From positions 1 through 12,561 of the forward strand of contig USOC01000009.1 in the NCBI GenBank assembly GCA_900556245.1: a DNA stretch of 12,561 bases. Reading direction: 5' to 3'. The notes beneath the pieces are model-generated. The model ran no database searches and was not told where the DNA came from. It saw nothing but the letters and a program-made list of their open reading frames with translations. The DNA is from an uncultured Prevotellaceae bacterium (lineage in GTDB: Bacteria > Bacteroidota > Bacteroidia > Bacteroidales > Muribaculaceae). A program made the translations under genes and the position numbers. This document shows, piece by piece, positions 1 through 6,075 of this stretch (positions are counted from its first letter, which is position 1; each line of letters opens with the position of its first letter).

Positions 1-540
1 CGTATAGAAGAGTTGCAAGCCAATACGAAAGAATATGTAGCGACAATTCGTTTGGGGGCTACAACACCGTCGTTCGACCTTGAGACGGAAATCGATGCTG
101 AATATCCGTGGGAGCACATTACGGAAGACGCTGTCCGGGAAACGCTCGGGCGGTTTGTCGGGCGAATCAGCCAAGTGCCTCCTGCCTATTCTGCTTGTAA
201 AGTCGATGGCAAACGGGCCTATAAGATGGCTCGTAAGGGAAAGGAAGTGAACATCAAGGCAAAGGAGCTTGTTATCGATTCGATGACTCTGGAGGCATGC
301 ACCTTGCCGGAGATTAGGGTAAAAGTGGTGTGCAGCAAAGGTACCTATATCCGAGCCTTGGCGCGCGACATCGGAGAGGCTCTTGGAAGTGGCGGTCATC
401 TGACAGCCTTGCGACGTACCCGTGTGGGAGACATTGCGGTGGAGCAATGTGAAAGCGTCGATTCTTTGCTTGCCCGCCTGCAGACGGCAGAGATAGCTTT
501 GCCGGAAGAATCAGAAACAAATAGAAACGAAAAAAAATAA
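1..540 (+). CDS. truB: tRNA pseudouridine(55) synthase TruB, 3' part (5' end outside window)
   Basis: TruB isomerises U55 to pseudouridine in the T-loop of tRNAs. The reading frame is open from base 1 and runs in from the left, so this is the last 179 residues of a protein that is usually about 230-310 residues long. The TTG at position 13 should not be taken as a start. Visible family motifs are [15 protein letters not shown], part of the substrate-binding region, and [15 protein letters not shown] followed by the [13 protein letters not shown] stretch, both typical of the TruB C-terminal half. The N-terminal block with the catalytic aspartate lies outside the window. The last residues ([13 protein letters not shown], charged) look like a disordered tail. 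The TAA stop at 538-540 is 4 bases before queA, so the two genes are probably co-transcribed. Identification is secure; the missing part is only a consequence of the window edge. Confidence 0.96.
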   Translation, partial: RIEELQANTKEYVATIRLGATTPSFDLETEIDAEYPWEHITEDAVRETLGRFVGRISQVPPAYSACKVDGKRAYKMARKGKEVNIKAKELVIDSMTLEACTLPEIRVKVVCSKGTYIRALARDIGEALGSGGHLTALRRTRVGDIAVEQCESVDSLLARLQTAEIALPEESETNRNEKK

Positions 541-544
541 AGTT

Positions 545-1594
545 ATGAAGTTGTCACAATTCAAATTTAAGCTGCCGGAAGAACTTATCGCACAAACTCC
601 GGCTGCCGAGCGCGACGAGTCGCGGCTGATGGTGCTTCACCGTAAAACCGGAGAAATCGAGCACCGCATCATCAAAGACGTTCTCGACTATTTCGACGAA
701 GGCGACCTGATGGTGTTTAATGATACCAAGGTGTTTCCAGCCCGTCTTTATGGCAATAAAGAAAAAACGAATGCCCGCATTGAGGTGTTCTTATTGCGCG
801 AACTGAATGAGGAGCACAAATTGTGGGACGTGTTGGTAGAGCCTGCGCGCAAAATCCGCATTGGCAACAAACTTTATTTTGGCGAGGACGATTCAATGGT
901 TGCCGAAGTAATCGACAACACGACGTCGCGAGGCCGTACGTTGCGCTGCCTATAAGACGGGTCGCAGGAGGAGTTTAAAGAAGCGTTGTTCAAGCTTGGT
1001 CAGACTCCGCTGCCCCTTTACATCCACCGCGAACCGACGAAGGACGACGAGGAGAGGTTTCAATGTATTTTCGCTAAAAATGAAGGAGCTGTCGTCGCTC
1101 CGGCAGCAGGCCTCCACTTCAGTCGTGAAGTGCTGAAAAGGATGGAAATCAAGGGAATTGAGAGCGATTTCCTGACGTTGCATTTCGGATTGGGCAATTT
1201 CCGCGAAATAGATGTGGAGGATCTGACAAAGCACCGTATGGATTCCGAGCAGATGGAAATAACTGCGGAGCTGGTGAAGCGTGTCAATGAGACAAAAGAT
1301 AGCGAACGGGCGGTGTGTGCGGTAGGAACGTCTGTGCTCCGCGCTATGGCCAGTGCGGTCAGCATGAACGGCCACATCAAGGAATACAGCGGATGGACCA
1401 ATAAGTTTATCTTCCCTCCGTATGATTTTACGGTCTGCACATCGCTTATCAGCAACTTCCACTTGCCTTATTCGACGATGCTGATGATGGTAGCTGCGTT
1501 CGGCGACTATGATATGGTGATGAATGCCTACGAAGAGGCTGTCAAGGAAAAATATCGTTTCGGTGTCTACGGTGACGCCATGCTTATTATCTGA
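545..1594 (+). pseudogene. queA: S-adenosylmethionine:tRNA ribosyltransferase-isomerase QueA, interrupted by an in-frame TAA
   Basis: QueA transfers and rearranges the ribosyl part of SAM onto 7-aminomethyl-7-deazaguanine in tRNA, giving epoxyqueuosine, a late step of queuosine synthesis. Reading from ATG 545, the frame starts [19 protein letters not shown] and is typical QueA up to codon 136. Codon 137 is TAA (953-955). The same frame then continues without shift as DGSQEEFKEALFKLGQTPLP and on to the TGA at 1592-1594. Total length with the stop ignored is 349 residues, the usual family length. Late motifs are intact: GLGNFREIDVEDLTKH, GWTNKFIFPPYDF and SNFHLPYSTMLM. The family normally has FLYDG here, where this sequence reads CL-stop-DG, so one base change in a Tyr codon explains it. 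It is either a recent nonsense mutation, a sequence error, or a split or read-through gene. The rest of the frame is undamaged, which argues against an old pseudogene. Identification is secure; functional status is open. Confidence 0.9.
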
Positions 1595-1601
1595 CAATAT
1601 C

Positions 1602-2174
1602 ATGTGGCTGCTTAAAAACCGCATATTGCAGGACGGCCGTTCTTTACCGGGCGGTATCCTCAAGGTGGACAGTTTTCTGAACCACCAGCTTGACCCGAAT
1701 TTGATGTATCGCATAGCGGAGGAGTTCGGCCGCCGGTTCGCCTCGAAGAAAATCAACAAGATTGTCACAATCGAGGCCAGCGGAATTGCGCCGGCAATTC
1801 TGTTGGGCTATCAGTTGCAGCTGCCTGTCGTGTTCATCAAAAAGAAGGAGCCGAAGACGATGGACAATATGCTGGTCTCAGAAGTGCGGTCGTTCACGAA
1901 AAACCGTGTTTACACGGTCTGTATCAGCAACAGTTTTCTGACAGCGGATGACCGAGTGCTCTTTGTCGATGATTTCCTTGCTTATGGAAATGCGGCGATG
2001 GGAATGATTGATCTTGCCCGTCAGGCCGGTGCGACAATCGAGGGGATGGGATTCATCATTGAAAAGGGATTTCAAGGAGGGGGCGACAAGTTGCGCGGGA
2101 TGGGTTACCATGTCGAAAGCCTTGCGATTATCGACAGTCTTGACAATTGTGAGATAAAAATTCGTGAAGAATAG
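1602..2174 (+). CDS. xpt: xanthine phosphoribosyltransferase
   Basis: Cytoplasmic purine-salvage enzyme that joins xanthine (often also guanine) to PRPP, giving XMP. Starting at ATG 1602 the product is 190 residues ([12 protein letters not shown]...), the normal Xpt length; the frame is open further upstream to 1524, but that part overlaps queA and has no Xpt-like sequence. The conserved start region [18 protein letters not shown], the [10 protein letters not shown] segment (residues about 56-65) and the PRPP-binding motif [13 protein letters not shown] (about 119-131) are all present. Residues [11 protein letters not shown] resemble the Xpt loop after the third strand. It lies 7 bases after queA, so it is probably transcribed with truB and queA. 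No purine riboswitch lies in front of it. The gene ends in TAG and is followed by hairpins at 2200-2241 and 2282-2310. Confidence 0.94.
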   Translation: MWLLKNRILQDGRSLPGGILKVDSFLNHQLDPNLMYRIAEEFGRRFASKKINKIVTIEASGIAPAILLGYQLQLPVVFIKKKEPKTMDNMLVSEVRSFTKNRVYTVCISNSFLTADDRVLFVDDFLAYGNAAMGMIDLARQAGATIEGMGFIIEKGFQGGGDKLRGMGYHVESLAIIDSLDNCEIKIREE

Positions 2175-2199
2175 CCGTCTCCGGCTTTTGTGTAGATAT

Positions 2200-2241
2200 G
2201 CCGAGCGACGCATTGCCTTTGTGAGGAGTGCGTCGCTCGGC
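2200..2241. terminator. perfect 13-bp hairpin after xpt, terminator-like
   Basis: Arms GCCGAGCGACGCA (2200-2212) and TGCGTCGCTCGGC (2229-2241) are exact reverse complements with a 16-base loop. It starts 25 bases after the xpt stop. There is no T-run directly after the right arm, so it is either a transcript-stabilising 3' hairpin or a poor intrinsic terminator; the more canonical terminator follows at 2282-2310. Confidence 0.6.
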
Positions 2242-2281
2242 GTTATGTCTGGCTACTTTATCCGGCATTTTCCTATAAATC

Positions 2282-2310
2282 AAGAAACCCGGCGTGAAGC
2301 CGGGTTTCTT
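2282..2310. terminator. 12-bp bidirectional intrinsic terminator
   Basis: Arms AAGAAACCCGGC (2282-2293) and GCCGGGTTTCTT (2299-2310) pair perfectly around the 5-base loop GTGAA. The GC-rich core flanked by A and T stretches gives a terminator shape on both strands. It may end the truB-queA-xpt transcript. On the minus strand it would follow the possible gene tail that stops at 2338-2340. A smaller repeat, CGGTAA (2311-2316) with TTACCG (2322-2327) and T-rich sequence behind it, lies immediately next to it. Confidence 0.75.
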
Positions 2311-2337
2311 CGGTAAACTCGTTACCGTTTTGTCGTT

Positions 2338-2403
2338 TTACATCCATTCGATATTCACATACTTCTTTTCTGTCAACGACGTAGGGAAATTTAGACTAAA
2401 TGA
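2338..2403 (-). pseudogene. possible 3' remnant of an unidentified minus-strand gene
   Basis: On the minus strand, 21 sense codons lead to a TAA at 2338-2340 (end reads SLTEKKYVNIEWM), bounded upstream by another in-frame TAA at 2404-2406. By itself this is too short to mean anything. The reason to list it is context: 28 bases after the stop comes a GC-rich terminator (2282-2310), the usual layout of a gene end, and the short peptide has the mixed composition of real protein. I do not recognise the family. The alternative is chance, which is quite possible for an open stretch this short. Confidence 0.22.
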
Positions 2404-2443
2404 TTAAGGTTGAAGTGTAATTATATCTTGTATTGTTTGAATA

Positions 2444-2515
2444 CTCAAAAAATTGTAGTACCACTTCGAACCTCTTGTTCGTAATGGTACTACAAAATTA
2501 TACCGATTTTTTGAG
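2444..2515 (-). terminator. intrinsic terminator of the DUF3467-cysS transcript, inside a larger nested inverted repeat
   Basis: The core stem is TTGTAGTACCA (2453-2463) with TGGTACTACAA (2485-2495), 11 bp and perfect. Above it are a 3x3 internal loop, a 5-bp stem CGAAC/GTTCG (2467-2471 with 2477-2481) and the loop CTCTT. Read on the minus strand, the stem is followed at once by six T (complement of 2447-2452), so it is a canonical intrinsic terminator for cysS, whose stop codon is about 87 bases upstream in that direction. An outer pair, CTCAAAAAAT (2444-2453) and ATTTTTTGAG (2506-2515), is also complementary and could let the element act on the plus strand. Confidence 0.78.
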
Positions 2516-2581
2516 ATGGCAAATTATTTCAGACGTTTTTTGCAAAGTTCCGCTTTGAATCGGCATATCTGCGCATTTTTT

Positions 2582-4063
2582 TTATTTTTTTAAGGACCAT
2601 TCAAAGCCGTCTTTCGTGTCTTTTACGTCGAAACCTATTTCAGCGAGTCGGTCGCGAATCAGGTCGGATGTGGCCCAATCTTTTTTTGCTTTCGACTCCT
2701 TCCGGATTTCAAGTAGCAGGTCGACTGCTTTTTCAAACGGTTCGAGCGCTTGGCTGTCGTCGGCGGCAACGAGCTCGGTGCGAATACCGAGGATGTCGAC
2801 AAGGAAGGTTTCGAAAAGGTTTTTGAGGCTTTCGATGTCTTTTTCCGAGAGAGCCAGCTTTCCGTCGTTTGCCTGATTGATGATTTTGCATGCGTCGAAC
2901 AGCGTCGCAATGACCATCGGGGTGTTGAGGTCGTCGTTCATTGCGTCGAGACATTTTTGGAAGAAATCAGGCAACACGGTGTCGGATTTTTCCGCCGGCC
3001 GCAAGTCGTGGAGTCTTCTCCATCCGTCCACCATTCGGTCGTAGGCTTTTTCCGCAGCTTTCAGTGCATCGTTGGAGAAGTCGACTGTGCCGCGATAGTG
3101 GGCTTGGAGGATGAAGAACCGGATTGTCATCGGGGAATAGGGTTGGTCAAGCTTTTCGTGGCTGCCGGAGAAGAACTCGTCGAGCGTGATGAAGTTTCCG
3201 AGGGATTTCCCCATTTTCTGTCCGTTGATTGTAATCATGTTGTTGTGCATCCAGTAGTGTACCGCTTCATGTCCGCTGTGAGCTACGGATTGGGCGATTT
3301 CACATTCGTGGTGGGGGAACATCAGGTCCATGCCGCCGCCGTGGATGTCGAAGACTTCACCAAGGTATTTTTCTCCCATTGTGGAGCATTCGAGGTGCCA
3401 CCCCGGAAATCCGTCGCTCCAAGGCGATGGCCAGCGCATGATGTGTTCGGGCGCCGCTTTTTTCCAAAGGGCAAAGTCGCAGGCGTTGCGCTTTTCCGAC
3501 TGTCCGTCGAGCGCGCGCGTGGTGTTGAGCAGTTCTTCTACGTTGCGCCCTGACAGTTTTCCGTAGTTGAAATCCTTGTTATACTTCAGCACGTCGAAGT
3601 AGACGGATCCGTCGCTGATATATGCATATCCGGCATCAAGAATCTGTTTGACATATTCAATCTGTTCGATGATATGTCCGGAAGCATGCGGTTCGATGCT
3701 CGGAGGAAGCACGTTGAGGGCTTCCATGGCTTTGTGGTAGCGGTTTGTGTAGAACTGCACCACTTCCATCGGTTCGAGTCGTTCGAGTCGCGCTTTTTTA
3801 GCGATTTTGTCCTCACCTTCGTCAGCATCGTGTTCGAGGTGTCCGACATCGGTGATGTTACGCACATAACGCACTTTGTAGCCGAGGTGCTTCAAGTAGC
3901 GGAAAAGGATGTCGAAAGTGATTGCGGGACGTGCATGTCCGAGGTGTGCGTCGCCATAGACGGTCGGGCCACAGACGTACATTCCTACATTTTGCTCGTG
4001 TATCGGTACAAATTGCTCTTTTTTGCGACTGAGCGTGTTATAGATGTATAAAGGATTTTCCAT
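2582..4063 (-). CDS. cysS: cysteinyl-tRNA synthetase
   Basis: Class I aminoacyl-tRNA synthetase that charges tRNA-Cys with cysteine in the cytoplasm. The product is 493 residues, near the usual 460-500. The HIGH-type motif is AHLGH (residues 39-43) in [14 protein letters not shown], and the KMSKS motif appears as KMGKS (about 283-287) in [10 protein letters not shown]. The zinc ligands expected by comparison with the E. coli enzyme are all present: C31 (CGPTVY), C226 (HLECSTMG), H251 and E255 (PHHECEIAQ). The C-terminal region, from about residue 355, is the helical DALR anticodon-binding part. The ATG at 4061-4063 lies 13 bases after the DUF3467 stop, so the two genes are very likely one transcript, from the promoter at 4418-4449. 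The transcript probably ends at the 2444-2515 terminator. Nothing is missing or unusual in the enzyme. Confidence 0.97.
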   Translation of the reverse strand: MENPLYIYNTLSRKKEQFVPIHEQNVGMYVCGPTVYGDAHLGHARPAITFDILFRYLKHLGYKVRYVRNITDVGHLEHDADEGEDKIAKKARLERLEPMEVVQFYTNRYHKAMEALNVLPPSIEPHASGHIIEQIEYVKQILDAGYAYISDGSVYFDVLKYNKDFNYGKLSGRNVEELLNTTRALDGQSEKRNACDFALWKKAAPEHIMRWPSPWSDGFPGWHLECSTMGEKYLGEVFDIHGGGMDLMFPHHECEIAQSVAHSGHEAVHYWMHNNMITINGQKMGKSLGNFITLDEFFSGSHEKLDQPYSPMTIRFFILQAHYRGTVDFSNDALKAAEKAYDRMVDGWRRLHDLRPAEKSDTVLPDFFQKCLDAMNDDLNTPMVIATLFDACKIINQANDGKLALSEKDIESLKNLFETFLVDILGIRTELVAADDSQALEPFEKAVDLLLEIRKESKAKKDWATSDLIRDRLAEIGFDVKDTKDGFEWSLKK

Positions 4064-4076
4064 TTTTAATCAGTGA

Positions 4077-4385
4077 TTAAGCCTTGCCGAACGGAGTGTT
4101 GCCGTTTTGTTGGTTGTTGGCGCCTTTCGGTGTGATGGTTCCGAAATTTGTTTCATATTTGCGGATGTTGTCCTGCAAAGCCATCAGAAGCGTCTTTGCG
4201 TTTTCCGGAGTCATGATGACGCGGCTTTGCACGCGGGCCTGTGGCGCATTCGGGACAACGCTGACGAAGTCCATGAAAAATTCATTGACAGAGTGGGATA
4301 TTATGGCGAGGTTGGCATATTTGCCGGAAGCCATTTCCGGAGTCAACTCGATTTGGATTTGTCTTTGATCATTATTGTCGCTCAT
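4077..4385 (-). CDS. DUF3467 domain protein
   Basis: Small soluble protein of 102 residues belonging to DUF3467, a family of unknown function common in Bacteroidota. Family features seen are QIELTPEMASGKYANLAIISHS near the N-terminus, then NEFFMDFVSVVPNAPQARVQSRVIMTPENAKTLL and LQDNIRKYETNFG. No signal peptide, membrane segment or catalytic-looking cluster is visible. The C-terminus (PKGANNQQNGN) is polar and probably disordered. It begins at ATG 4383-4385 behind a candidate promoter and precedes cysS by 13 bases, so it is probably co-expressed with it. The pairing with a synthetase does not show function; both may simply be constitutively expressed. Family assignment is from memory of the sequence pattern and is fairly sure. 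Confidence 0.88.
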   Translation of the reverse strand: MSDNNDQRQIQIELTPEMASGKYANLAIISHSVNEFFMDFVSVVPNAPQARVQSRVIMTPENAKTLLMALQDNIRKYETNFGTITPKGANNQQNGNTPFGKA

Positions 4386-4417
4386 AGTTTTTTAGTTTTA
4401 ATGGTGATTAATGTCTG

Positions 4418-4449
4418 CGAAGTTACTATTTTTTGCCAAAACGCCCAAA
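4418..4449 (-). promoter_or_regulatory. candidate Bacteroides-type promoter for DUF3467-cysS
   Basis: On the minus strand, TTTG (complement of 4446-4449), 20 bases, then TAACTTCG (complement of 4418-4425). This matches the Bacteroides -33/-7 pattern TTTG-N19/21-TAnnTTTG with one mismatch in the -7 box. The predicted transcript start would be about 25 bases before the DUF3467 ATG. Confidence 0.5.
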
Positions 4450-4590
4450 TTAATATTCGGCTCTTCGATGATATGGGGACGGAGCGAAAAGCTTCAGGCG
4501 GATTGGTGTCGTCGTGTCTTTTTGCAGACAGGCCGGTCGGGTGTTGTGTTTTTTTGACGGAATAAGTGCTGTTTGTTCGGTCTGTTTCAT

Positions 4591-4598
4591 TAATTTTG
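4591..4598 (+). promoter_or_regulatory. candidate -7 box for the DUF1573-DUF1573-meaB operon
   Basis: TAATTTTG is an exact match to the Bacteroides -7 consensus TAnnTTTG, 27 bases before the first DUF1573 start. I see no TTTG at the usual 19-21 base distance upstream; the nearest TTTG (4572-4575) is only 15 bases away. The rest of 4386-4625 has no other recognisable feature apart from the minus-strand promoter. Confidence 0.5.
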
Positions 4599-4625
4599 CA
4601 AGTGAACAGCATAAAATCTACGAGC

Positions 4626-4997
4626 ATGAAAAAGATTCTATTGGCAATATTGGCGGTTCTTGCATTTTTGCCTGCCATGGCGCGGGGGAAGGCCTCTGTG
4701 AAGTTTGTGACGAAGGTTCATGATTTCGGATATGTAAAGGAAGATGGCGGAAATGCGGTCTGCAAGTTTGAGTTTCGCAATGACGGCGACGAGCCGCTCA
4801 TTATCATCTCAGCGCGCGCTTCGTGTGGCTGTACCCGGCCTGACTATCCCAAGCATCCGATAGCACCCGGAGAAAAGGGGACCATAACGGTGACTTACGT
4901 GCCGGCGGGCCGGCCCGGAAGTTTCGACAAGGCGGTTTCCGTGAAGACGAACGGGGGGACGGTGCATTTGCGAATCAAAGGAAACGTGATACCTTGA
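4626..4997 (+). CDS. secreted single-domain DUF1573 protein
   Basis: Small exported protein of 123 residues starting at ATG 4626; an upstream in-frame alternative start at 4566 would spoil the signal peptide and lies before the promoter box. Residues 1-20 (MKKILLAILAVLAFLPAMAR) form a clear Sec signal peptide with an Ala-rich cleavage region and no lipobox, so the product is probably periplasmic or secreted. The mature part is one DUF1573 domain, an immunoglobulin-like beta fold: HDFGYVKEDGG, then FRNDGDEPLIIISARASCGCT, PIAPGEKGTITVTYVP and the final strands VHLRIKGNVI. The paired Cys in SCGC is typical of the family. DUF1573 has no established activity; it is common in Bacteroidota envelope proteins. 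The gene leads an operon with a larger DUF1573 paralogue 4 bases downstream (counting from ATG 5002) and meaB after it. Confidence 0.9.
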   Translation: MKKILLAILAVLAFLPAMARGKASVKFVTKVHDFGYVKEDGGNAVCKFEFRNDGDEPLIIISARASCGCTRPDYPKHPIAPGEKGTITVTYVPAGRPGSFDKAVSVKTNGGTVHLRIKGNVIP

Positions 4998-5001
4998 CGT
5001 G

Positions 5002-6057
5002 ATGGCGAAGCTGCGGTTTGTCTTAATGGCATTGTCTGCCATGTCGGTGCTGCCGGTGTGGTGCGGGTTGACTTGGAGTGCCAAGGAATGGAATTTCGGC
5101 AGGGTCAACGAGGAAGCCGGAGAGATGGTCTGTCGTTTCGGATTCTGTAACAGCGGTAGTGATTCTGTGGTGATACGCAAGGTGAGGTCATCGTGCGGAT
5201 GTACGACAGTCGACTATCCTCGCGGAAAAATCGCACCGGGTGACAGCGCTTTTGTGACGGTGGCTTATGATCCGGCGATGCGTCCGGGAAAGTTCGACCG
5301 AAAAGTGCTGATTTATGCTGACGACGGGAAGTATCAGCTTCGGGTGACCGGAACGGTTGTTCCCTCTGAAGAGACTGCCGTCCAACTGTTTCCGGAGCGG
5401 TACGGCCAGTTGCGGCTGGGGAGGCGGATGGTCTATGTCGGCGATGTGAAGCAAGGCTACCGTCGGATTGGGGGAGTCACGGGATATAACAGCGGCCGAG
5501 ACACACTTCATGTGGCATTCGGAAAGTTGCCGGAGGCGATGACCGTGGTTGCCGAGCCGGCGATTGTGGCGCCCGGCGAATTGTTTCGGGTCAGTGTGGC
5601 CTATTCTGCGGCAAAAGACGCGGAAATCGGCGTCGTGGAATCGCCGGTGACGATTTTGTCCAACGGAGTCGGAACCGGAGAGATTGCGGTGATTGCCCGC
5701 ATCATGCCGGGCGAAGATTCTCCGGCACAGCTGCGCGACGCACCGATGATTTCCTTGATGACGAAGCGGGTAGACTTGTCGCCTTTGTCGCGGAAGAAAC
5801 CAAAGCGGGTGGATGTGGCGTTTCGCAATGTCGGCAGGTCGGACTTGCATCTGTCCGGAGTTTCCGGTATCGACAGCAGTGTCCGAGTCATCGGCTATGA
5901 CCGGGTTGTCACTCCCGGCAAGGAGGGGCGCATTACGCTTGAGGCGGACGCCGCGGCCGTTGAAGGCGGCGCTTTCGACAGCATAGTGGCCTTGATGTGC
6001 AATGATCCGTTGGCGATGACCGTGCGCATCCGACTTGTGGGGCTAATCGAAGAATAA
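5002..6057 (+). CDS. secreted DUF1573 protein with extended C-terminal beta-rich region
   Basis: Exported protein of 351 residues from ATG 5002; a GTG three bases earlier (4999) is an alternative start. Residues 1-22 are a signal peptide (RFVLMALSAMSVLPVWCG). The Cys there lacks a good lipobox (VWC), so I do not call it a lipoprotein. Residues about 25-120 are a DUF1573 domain closely similar to the preceding protein, including WNFGRVNEEAGE, SSCGCTTVDYPRGKIAPGD and VTVAYDPAMRPGKFDRKV. The remaining 230 residues hold strand-rich repeats, such as VDVAFRNVGRSDLHLSGVSG near residue 270, that look like further immunoglobulin-like modules of the same general type. Function is unknown; a structural or binding role in the envelope is an inference. 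The adjacency and similarity suggest tandem duplication followed by extension. meaB begins 18 bases downstream. Confidence 0.86.
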   Translation: MAKLRFVLMALSAMSVLPVWCGLTWSAKEWNFGRVNEEAGEMVCRFGFCNSGSDSVVIRKVRSSCGCTTVDYPRGKIAPGDSAFVTVAYDPAMRPGKFDRKVLIYADDGKYQLRVTGTVVPSEETAVQLFPERYGQLRLGRRMVYVGDVKQGYRRIGGVTGYNSGRDTLHVAFGKLPEAMTVVAEPAIVAPGELFRVSVAYSAAKDAEIGVVESPVTILSNGVGTGEIAVIARIMPGEDSPAQLRDAPMISLMTKRVDLSPLSRKKPKRVDVAFRNVGRSDLHLSGVSGIDSSVRVIGYDRVVTPGKEGRITLEADAAAVEGGAFDSIVALMCNDPLAMTVRIRLVGLIEE

Positions 6058-6075
6058 CATAAAAAAATAACAGAT

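Larger units (their letters stand above)
2175..2581. other. 407-base convergent intergenic region
   Basis: Gap between xpt (+) and cysS (-), which end facing each other. It contains the hairpins at 2200-2241, 2282-2310 and 2444-2515 and the possible gene remnant at 2338-2403, listed separately. The part from about 2340 to 2581 is visibly more AT-rich than the flanking genes. No intact gene, tRNA or promoter matching the Bacteroides pattern was recognised in it. Confidence 0.8.

Noticed and set aside
953..955. TAA recoded as a sense codon throughout the genome
   Set aside because: TAA is the normal stop of truB (538-540), the second DUF1573 gene (6055-6057) and cysS in the same window.
541..1601. 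preQ1 or purine riboswitch controlling queA or xpt
   Set aside because: The gaps before queA and xpt are 4 and 7 bases, leaving no room for an aptamer.
950..1768. 272-codon open frame on the minus strand opposite queA/xpt
   Set aside because: It overlaps well-recognised coding sequence on the plus strand and its translation resembles no protein family. Other long antisense frames (2750-3553 +, 6136-7068 -, 10909-11883 -) are rejected for the same reason.
2453..2495. tRNA remnant, because the minus strand reads GGTTCGAA as in a T-loop
   Set aside because: The flanking bases do not form a 5-bp T-stem and no anticodon or acceptor arm is present; the GGTTCGAA belongs to the capped terminator hairpin.
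2444..2515. Miniature inverted-repeat transposable element
   Set aside because: No target-site duplication is visible at the ends, the second copy needed to support mobility is not in the window, and the T-run position fits a terminator for cysS.
4515..4530. Small hairpin TGTCT/AGACA in the DUF3467-DUF1573 gap
   Set aside because: Only 5 bp with a 6-base loop and no T-run; expected by chance in a sequence this long.
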